Shown here piece after piece: positions 57,432 to 64,000 of a stretch of 64,000 bases of DNA; the stretch's first letter is position 1; the number at the start of each line of letters is the position of its first letter. The stretch is taken from NCBI RefSeq assembly GCF_025370935.1, contig NC_133481.1:12294734-12358733 (forward strand), written 5' to 3'. The stretch is from Choristoneura fumiferana. Its lineage: Eukaryota > Arthropoda > Insecta > Lepidoptera > Tortricidae. The position numbers and the translations under genes were made by a program. The notes beneath the pieces were generated by a model. It had not been told where the DNA came from. It worked only from the letters and a program-made list of their open reading frames with translations, and ran no database searches.

Positions 57432-58054
57432 ATGAAAGTAAATGAATATAATTAATATTATTATAAACATTTAATGGTACGTTTAAGTTTGATTATTTAT
57501 GAAAGGCCTTTTTAACCGACTTTTAAAAAGGAGGAGGTTCTATGTTCCAATGTTTGTATTTTATTATTTACAGTATAATATAATACCTATCTAGCTAAAC
57601 AAAACATGGTACTACTAATGTACAGTTTCGACCTGAATTATCCGACAAAAACAAAAGCAAGAGCTCATTAAGAAATCACATTCATATTTTGCGTCTCGGG
57701 TTCCCAAGTGTTCTGTCAGAAACGAAATGACAACTCATTCGATATGGAAATATGCTCACTTATCCTTTATTCACAATCATTAGGGCCCTAGCTATTAGAG
57801 GACATGAGAAGTAGGAAGCGTAGCTAAGTACTATGCTGAAATTTGGATATGGCTTTCGTAGGTAGGTATCTATTAGGAAAACTCACTGTAGAACCATTGA
57901 ATAAGAAGTGAATTTTCACGTTAAGTAATTTGCTTATACATTTTCCCTGCCAGGCAGCATTTACAATACATAACTTATGTAAGTTTTCTTTGTATTAGTA
58001 TTGCTTTTTTCTAATAGCATATTATGTATAAGTAGGTACCTATAACAAAATTAG

Positions 58055-58170
58055 TGCAGTCAAGTGCAAAAATAAGTATCTATTCGAACCACTCAAAAAT
58101 ATGTTACACGGCCTTATTGCGCCGGAATAAGAGTCTGTGGTAAGTACTTATTTTTAAAACTTTGATTGTA
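58055..58170. mobile_element. TACAGTCA-type MITE, AAGTGCAAAAATAAGTATCT subfamily
   Basis: TGCAGTCAAGTGCAAAAATA and AGTA at left pair with TACTTATTTTTAAAACTTTG and ATTGTA at right. The ends are slightly decayed. Confidence 0.72.
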
Positions 58171-59280
58171 CCTAATATAAGTAATGCTAATGCTTTATAG
58201 TGTGAGAATTGTAATAGAACTATGCACAAGGTAGATACCTAATTACTTACAAAATTGGCGTAGCTTAGGTACCTAGCTAGGTTAATCCAACAATTACGCT
58301 ATTGCGGTACACTTAAATACAGGGTTTGATTCAGTATTTTGTATTGTACTAAGGCAAATAAATGGTTTGAGTCTTAGTAACCTGACTGCTTTATTTGTAT
58401 GTAACGTACGTACCATCGAACACAAGTGAAATTTATTTTTTATGAATTTGAGCGACTCTTTGTCAATCAAACGAATAACCGCCAAGTTTAACGTGTTTTT
58501 TTCCATCACAAAGAACCTCTGTTTAATGCACATTCAAAACGCCTCCTCCACAGCTCGAGTAACCACAGCCGCGGCCTGCTTTTAGCGGTGTGATGATACA
58601 CACCTGCACTAGTGACAGGCGAGCACTAGGTGAAAAATCGAGCCTCCAGCGAGCAGCCTCGCGCGTTTGGCTGAATTAATTCGTCTCCCGGTGTCTCTTA
58701 GTTCGTCATCCTTGTGCGCAGACTTACGAAATGGTTAGAACCTCCAGGCCGTATTGTCTAGCGGTGACGTTTGCGATAGCATTCACCATCTCTTTCTACC
58801 TTCGTATAACGCCGTGTGACAGAAATAAGTGATGAAAACGATTGTGATTCCAAGTATGTTAGACATATAATAAGGCCTCCAGGTTTGAAGAAAAAACAAA
58901 ATTGAAGAATCTGTTGCTGTAAAAATACTTACCTGCACAGTATAGGTAAAACATACAAGGAAATAATAATTTGAAAGAAAAGAAAAATTGTCGAGCCGAA
59001 AGACGCAAATTCGAGTCACCTTCAGCACGATGTCGCGGCAAACCACCCGGCGCTGGTTTTTAGTGTGACTCTTTTAGTTTTGAAGTACCTAATGGGGTAG
59101 GCAGAGCACACGAAATGTTACTGCTTCGGAGCCACTTTTACCAATTTTAGCTTTTAAGTTTAACAAAAACGGCACAATAGTGACAGGTTGCTAATCTGTC
59201 GCCTACGGTATACCTTAACCTACATACTTATATCCTTTGTCGCCTCTTACGACACCCACGGAAGAAATGGAGAGGTGCAG

Positions 59281-59422
59281 TACAGTCACCTGCATTAGGT
59301 AAATATCTGCCACAGCCACTATTATCTATTCTGTGTCACAGCGGAGCGTGCAAAAATATCTAACACGTCCTACCGGCCGGATAATTGCACGCTTGCGTCA
59401 GAACTTGGTGCTGGTGACTGTA
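59281..59422. mobile_element. TACAGTCA-type MITE, TGCATTAATATCT subfamily
   Basis: TACAGTCACCTGCATTAGGT at left and GGTGCTGGTGACTGTA at right, with GCGTGCAAAAATATCTAACA inside. Confidence 0.82.
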
Positions 59423-59865
59423 CTAAATATTCCACGCTTATCCAAAGTGGCTAAGTATTTTTAATGTCAGGTCCAACCATTCCGATGTCGCCGCGCCCGT
59501 GCAGGCACTTAGCTGGTCGCCGGCGGCGCTCTGATTTATGTCCCGGCGACATCGCAGCGCGACAATTTATTTCAATTAGCGAGCATGGCCGTGCCCGCAG
59601 CGATCCACTATGCTGCAGATTAGCGGTATAGCTCGACAGTTTCATAAATCATTCATTTAGGTACTAAGGACTATCCCTTACCCGCGAATTCACTTGCGCA
59701 AACTTGTGGAATTTCAAAAATTACATCTCTGTATTAATTTGTATGTTGTATGACTAACACCCCTACATTTACTACCTAATAAGTATAGCCTATACCTACA
59801 TTATTCCGGACGTCCAGCAGTCTACTTTAGTTCAAACCCGTCAAGCCGTGAAGTAGTCAATAACA

Positions 59866-59908
59866 CACACAGACACACACACACACACACACGCGCGCGC
59901 GCGCACGC
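59866..59908. repeat. (CA)n/(CG)n microsatellite
   Basis: A CACACA run changes to CGCGCGCG, 43 bases in all. Confidence 0.92.
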
Positions 59909-60616
59909 AGTAAATACAGCTTGGTACTTTTGTTTTGACCCTACAGTATACCTACCTCACTTATAAACCTCATAATCTTTTATTACCTACCTATCGAAGG
60001 ACAATTACACAAAAAATTGCCCGCTAATAGCTCCACAACAGCGCTCGCCAAACAGAGACGGCTCGCGAAAAAGTCCCTTTAAAAAATGTTACGGCACGTA
60101 CGGAAGAAACCCATTACAGCAAAGTGCCCATTGTTGATTCAAAGATTTGAATGCAAACAAGGAAATAGAACGGTCTGCCGCGGGTTTATTTGACACAAGC
60201 GTATCTAGTTAGATTCACTTTTGTACTGAACAGGTTTTCGCCAAAAATGATCATCCAATTTCAATGGTTCCAACGGACAACCAACAGACAAACATATCTT
60301 TTCGGAGAAGCACATTTTGAGAAACGGATTATTTAGGAAAAGGTAGTGACGGGAACGGTCATTTCGGGATTAGAATCTGTCCAGCTGCTCTGGAGGGACC
60401 GCATTACCCTCCAATACAGTAGGTAAATTGCATTTTTGCTGATTTGGGACCATTTCGTGGCATACAACTTTCTTAATTTTTAATACCTTTTTGTTATGCT
60501 ACGTTACTTTGTCACGAATAAATGATTTCTATTTCTATTTATTTCAAATCGTACTAGGTGCATTGCATAGATTTTTTTCTTCTGTTTACTAGTAGTTGAG
60601 GCCAAATAAAATAAGT

Positions 60617-60912
60617 ACGCAGGTGGTAGGACCTTGTGCAAGGTCCGCCCGGATTGATACCACTATCTTGCTCGCTAATCCTGCCTTGAAGCAGCAGTGC
60701 TTGCACTGTTGTGTTTCGGCGTGGAGAGTAAGACAGCCGGTGAAATTACTGGCACTTCAGATATCCCATCTTAGGCCTCTAGGTTGGCAACGCATGTGGA
60801 ATACCCCTGGTGTTGCAGATGTTTATGGGGGGTGGTGGGTGATCTCTTACCATCAGGAGACCCAGCAGGAGAGCAAGTGCCCGTTTGCCATCCAGTCGAA
60901 TAAAAAAAAAGT
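60617..60912 (+). repeat. CACCATCTTGCTCGCTAATC repeat, copy 4
   Basis: GCAGGTGGTAGGACCTTGTG at the start, GACAGCCGGTGAAATTACTG in the middle, and an A-rich tail after CCATCCAGTCGAAT. A small internal duplication (GGTGGTGGGTGATC, CCAGCAGGAGAGCAAG) distinguishes it. Confidence 0.82.
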
Positions 60913-61551
60913 ATCTTTCTTTCATTCAACAGCTAGTACTGGAAAAATTGCATTCTCAGGCTCTCAGCCTGTCTGACACTACAACTTCGCTGCCGAGTAG
61001 AACACAATTTTGGACCTCACCACAACGTGGAAAATAACCATTATTTTTTTCACTTCCAGTAATGATTGCGTTTACATCCGGCATACGTTCACCCACTCGT
61101 GATCTCATAATGCAGCTTCAGCCGCCGCGTGCCCCACGACAAATATTGCCAGAAGCGTAAATCCGAAGATCCGGATTTGTTCTGACGAGTTCCAATTTAC
61201 CGTTCATTTAGGCATTTCAGGGAACTGGGTTGGAAATGTCACTTTTCAAAGGATAAATCGAATTATGAAATGGCGCAGGGAATTGGTCGTTCGTGCCGGA
61301 TGAGACGATTTTAAGAAAACTAAACATTTTTATAGATTCTAGTTAGCAGGTATTCTTGTTTTACTCGTATTTACCTTCTTCTTCTTGTAACCAAACAAAC
61401 CGTGCAATTTATTTTTTGCCGACGCTTGATTGACTTAATTTTTTATAGTTACGCGAAAAAAATTTTGATGAAAATTTAAAAATAAGGTACTTGACCGTCA
61501 ACAAAAAAGGTGTATACAAATCGATAGTTCACAATTCCTTAGATATAGGAG

Positions 61552-61685
61552 CTGTTTCACCACCCATTGATTAAAATTTTACGGATATATAAATGTGATG
61601 CCGTCTCCGTCTATTTGAACAAAACAAACAGAGACGGCATCACATTTATCCATCAAATAGATTTAATCAATGGATGGTGAAACAG
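61552..61685. mobile_element. Hairpin MITE, CTGTTTCACCATCCATT family (copy 3)
   Basis: CTGTTTCACCACCCATTGAT and AATCAATGGATGGTGAAACA frame inner arms GATGCCGTCTCCGTCTATTT and CAGAGACGGCATCACATTTA. Confidence 0.9.
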
Positions 61686-61869
61686 GGGGATAGTGTTTAC
61701 TAGTAAATATTTAGGCCAGTCGACTCACATGCATGGAGCGGATATTCGGGCCCATCTCCAAAACCGGCGCATGTAGCCGTAAGGCGCGAGGTGAGTAGCC
61801 GCAGTATTATGATTACCTAGTAGGCTAGTACCTTACCTACCAGTACCGTACATTCAGCGCCGGGCCGGC

Positions 61870-61984
61870 AAGGCTACTACGAAACTCGAAGTTCGTGTCG
61901 TGCGGTCCCTCTGACACTTATACTATTTAATACGAGAGCGAGAGGGACGGTACGATACGAACTTCGAGTTTCGTAGTAGCCCTT
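61870..61984. mobile_element. Hairpin MITE, GGGCTACTACGAA family (copy 4, least decayed)
   Basis: AAGGCTACTACGAAACTCGA and ACTTCGAGTTTCGTAGTAGC are near-exact inverses, with GTGCGGTCCCTCTGACACTT and CGAGAGGGACGGTACG inside. Confidence 0.92.
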
Positions 61985-62014
61985 CTGGGGGGAGCAAGGG
62001 GCGCCAGTTTCCAA

Positions 62015-62470
62015 TCCTACTACTACTAATAAATGCGAAAGTTTGTGAGTTATGTTTGTTACTTCTTCACGCTGAAACGGCTGGACGAATTTGGATGAAA
62101 TTTGGCAAAGTTATATTATAACCTGGATTAAAACAGGATACTTTTTATCCCGATGATATTCCCACGGGATAGGGATAAAATCTCGAGATAACAACCGCTG
62201 GGCTTAGTCATGAAATTTGTTATGTACCTAGGTAGCTGGACGTCTGGAATAACACATAGGCTACTTTTTATTCCGATATTCCCAGGGGATAGGGATACAA
62301 TCTTGAAATTTTAACCGCTGGGGTTAGTCTTGAAATTTTGGACAGTTGTTCTTAACACAATCTCAATGAAGGCCACGACATACATTTTGGGAATTCCCAG
62401 GGGAATTTTGTAAAATCCCGGAATTTCAACTGTTACTGCCAGATCGAATAGTTTACGCGTGCGGAGGGTA
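62015..62470. repeat. Interspersed repeat with ATAACACATAGGCTACTTTT
   Basis: CGCTGAAACGGCTGGACGAA, CCAGGGGATAGGGATACAAT and GTCTTGAAATTTTGGACAGT are the reverse of 17390-17640, longer here and with internal doubling of the ATTCCCA(C/G)GGGATAGGGAT segment. Confidence 0.72.
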
Positions 62471-62589
62471 AACTCTAGTGAAAAATAAAATTTTGACGAC
62501 GGTGGCGTGTAGACAAACCCGCTCTTCCTTGATCATGGGCTAGAGCTGGCACTGCGTACAATAGCTAAGAAAATAGCTTCATTAAACAC

Positions 62590-62702
62590 TAAGGACGTCT
62601 TGTAGGCTTTTTAAATCTCGATTTAAGGCTTAAACTGACAGTTCTTGTATGACAGAACTTAAGACCACTCAAACCTAGATTAAAGAGCCTGCAAGTGCCC
62701 CT
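62590..62702. mobile_element. Hairpin MITE, TTGCAGGCTTTTT family (copy 2)
   Basis: Reverse of the copy at 5619-5740: GTCTTGTAGGCTTTTTAAAT at left and TTAAAGAGCCTGCAAGTG at right. It ends 34 bases from the FLYWCH gene polyadenylation signal. Confidence 0.82.
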
Positions 62703-62735
62703 AAATGATACTAATCATGTGAAATAAAAGAATAC

Positions 62736-62741
62736 TTTATT
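62736..62741 (-). terminator. FLYWCH gene polyadenylation signal
   Basis: AATAAA on the minus strand 24 bases beyond the stop codon, an unusually short 3' untranslated region. Confidence 0.65.
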
Positions 62742-62764
62742 ATTATAACATCCACTCCGTACGT

Positions 62765-62990
62765 TCACGTTTTCATAATGGTATCACTTTCATTATCACT
62801 AAAGCTGAGCGTAAGATACTGCTCGTCTTCCAAGCTGCGGTCTTCTTCCAAAGCATCGTCTTTGCTCGTGTCGTCTGTTGGCTCCTTGTCTTTGTAGCCT
62901 TCGACCTCATCCAACGCGGAATAAACTGCATTCTTTTCTATCTTTGTGAGTATCTTTTTGTCATGGAATGGGTGGTTGTGGAGGTTGCCT
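62765..62990 (-). CDS. FLYWCH gene last exon with stop
   Basis: Starts after CCTTGCAG, supplies the His-x-His pair of the finger and an acidic tail ending SDNESDTIMKT and TGA. Confidence 0.8.
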
Positions 62991-63729
62991 CTGCAAGGAA
63001 AAGTGTCAAAAATTTTAATTTAGTACTATACAGCACGTTTTTGATGATTTTCTGCTTGACTGGGCTTAGGTGAAACCACAATGCCATCCACGACTTTTAT
63101 GTGAACGCAGTAAGTGATTCGAAATCAAAAAGCAATGCAAAGATTCGAAAGTAAATTTATAAAAAGCCGTGGTGGCTTAATGGTTTGACCTATGGTCTCT
63201 CAAGCAAAGGAACGTGGGTTCAAACCCCGGCTCGCACCAATGAGTTTTCGAAATTCATGTGCGAAATTACATTTGTAATTTACCACGAGATTTACGGTAA
63301 GGAAAACATCGTGAGGAAACTTACACAAACCTGCGAAGCAATTCAATGGTTTGTGTGAAGTTCCCAATCCGCAGTGGGCCCGCGTGGGAAGTACGGCCCA
63401 AGCCCTCTTATTCTGAGAGGAGGCCTGTGGCCAGAAGTGGGATGTATAAAGGCTGAGATGACCCAGGAAACTACCCTATTCTGTATTTTGTATGTAAGCA
63501 AATAAATGATTAGAGTGTGAGTTTATCTACCTGCTGAGCACAACATTCTTGTTAGTGACGACGAAAGCCAAGCACTTGTGGTTCCGGTAATCCACGCAAC
63601 GCCACCGCCGGACGCCGGTCCGGCTCGTCAGCGAGTGCAGATTGTACATATAGCGGTTCAGGATAATCTGCAGCGAGCCCCTGATGGAAACGGTGAACTG
63701 GAGATTTGTTGGTAGTGCGGGGTTCATAA
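62765..63729 (-). CDS. FLYWCH zinc-finger protein, last two exons (mod(mdg4)-like), 5' part outside window
   Basis: Exons 63729-63531 and 62990-62765 join GT-AG and in phase to encode about 141 residues to a TGA. The FLYWCH-type finger opens LQFTVSIRGSLQIIL and continues NRYMYNLHS, RRWRCVDYRNHKCLAF. After the intron it closes NLHNHPFH, giving the C2H2 ligands. An acidic Ser/Asp/Glu-rich tail of about 60 residues follows. In Lepidoptera such fingers are typical of mod(mdg4)-type BTB proteins, whose C-terminal exons vary, and of stand-alone FLYWCH genes. The finger usually serves DNA or protein binding in chromatin factors. An ATG follows two bases after the upstream acceptor (TTTCAG|TTATG), so the coding start could lie here or further upstream. 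Which of these it is cannot be told from the window. Confidence 0.8.
63163..63465 (+). mobile_element. tRNA-derived SINE, full length
   Basis: The head has pol III promoter boxes: A-box-like TGGCTTAATGG (63173) and B-box GGTTCAAACCC (63219). The body runs ACCACGAGATTTACGGTAAG, AACATCGTGAGGAAAC, CCAATCCGCAGTGGGCCCGC and CTGAGAGGAGGCCTGTGG, ending in GGCTGAGATGA. It lies in the intron of the FLYWCH gene, antisense to it. Confidence 0.88.
63531..63729 (-). CDS. FLYWCH gene penultimate exon
   Basis: Carries most of the finger, including W-R-C and K-C. The acceptor is AATTTCAG and the donor AG|GTAGAT falls two bases into a codon. Confidence 0.8.
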
Positions 63730-64000
63730 CTGAAATTAAGAAAAACTTTTTTTTAACACAAGCTTTTTTTCTTAGCATCCTTTCTTAGGAATTTCTTAAT
63801 TTACATTAAAACTTACTTTCATTCAATTTTTAAAAATCTCACATGAGGGGGGGGGGAAGGAGCAATAAATTGCAACTACTTACTTACCTACCTAGCCTAG
63901 CTAGCCTAGCCTGAATGAAACGGAACCTAAATAACAGCCTGAGAGTGTTTATTTTTTCTTTCATTAAGCTAAAGAAATTTGGTACCACCTGTACTTACAT
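63730..64000. other. Right edge of the window, FLYWCH gene intron
   Basis: T-rich and G-run sequence upstream of the penultimate exon. A repeated CCTAGCCTAGC stretch occurs near 63890-63910. No exon is visible. Confidence 0.5.

Larger units (their letters stand above)
39511..62764. other. Region upstream of the known dsf exons: no protein-coding gene recognised
   Basis: About 23 kb between the first visible dsf exon and the end of the FLYWCH gene. It presumably holds the dsf promoter and 5' exon(s), which I could not place. Besides the listed repeats there are unique GC-richer stretches at about 40080-40240, 41600-41780, 44030-44170, 51640-51770, 52200-52470, 53770-54000, 58550-58700, 59440-59640 and 61030-61320. 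The stretch 52480-53760 is extremely AT-rich and shows nothing. Confidence 0.5.

Noticed and set aside
60596..60976. 126-codon plus-strand frame
   Set aside because: It lies entirely across a four-copy interspersed repeat whose other copies do not keep the frame.
63163..63240. Functional tRNA gene
   Set aside because: A and B boxes are present, but no cloverleaf can be folded and the sequence runs into a repeated SINE body.
1..64000. Prokaryote-type defence system, CRISPR array, viral integration or biosynthetic cluster
   Set aside because: No regularly spaced repeats, no viral or bacterial coding sequence, and the real genes are intron-containing animal genes.

Overview
The window is nuclear DNA from an insect, almost certainly a moth or butterfly. 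The genes have short GT-AG introns and AATAAA signals, the background is AT-rich, and the repeats are of kinds familiar from Lepidoptera: tRNA-derived SINEs, RTE-type LINE tails ending in ATGATG runs, and very many short hairpin MITEs. The repeat-family names rest on recall and on copies compared inside the window, not on a database search.

Four protein-coding loci can be supported. (1) 905-1537, minus: an intronless single-HKD phospholipase D, the zucchini/PLD6 homologue of the piRNA pathway. (2) 3373-7188, plus: a six-exon CHORD-domain co-chaperone (morgana/CHORDC1), divergent from zucchini across about 1.8 kb that holds a 400-bp foldback element. (3) 11680-39510, minus: nine coding exons of a nuclear receptor that I identify as dissatisfaction (dsf, NR2E/tailless group). 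They give the whole DNA-binding domain, hinge, ligand-binding domain and stop. Only the few N-terminal codons are missing. One intron is about 20 kb. (4) 62765-63729, minus: the last two exons of a FLYWCH zinc-finger gene that runs off the right edge.

Otherwise the window is introns and intergenic DNA packed with repeats. The clearest pattern is a set of short palindromic elements that begin TACAGTCA and end TGACTGTA, or a decayed form of this, but whose arms are unrelated between subfamilies. They look like Tc1/mariner-type foldback MITEs with TA target sites. Further hairpin families occur 2-4 times each. A hAT-like MITE keeps a perfect 8-bp target duplication next to the last dsf exon. Three dsf splice sites have a transposon end within about 40 bp.

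The zucchini, CHORD and dsf proteins act in unrelated processes (piRNA biogenesis, Hsp90 co-chaperoning, neural and sexual-behaviour transcription control), so nothing suggests co-function beyond adjacency. I found no prokaryotic-type system, CRISPR array, rRNA, true tRNA gene or intact transposase. Several repeat-poor, GC-richer islands inside and upstream of dsf are the best candidates for cis-regulatory DNA.
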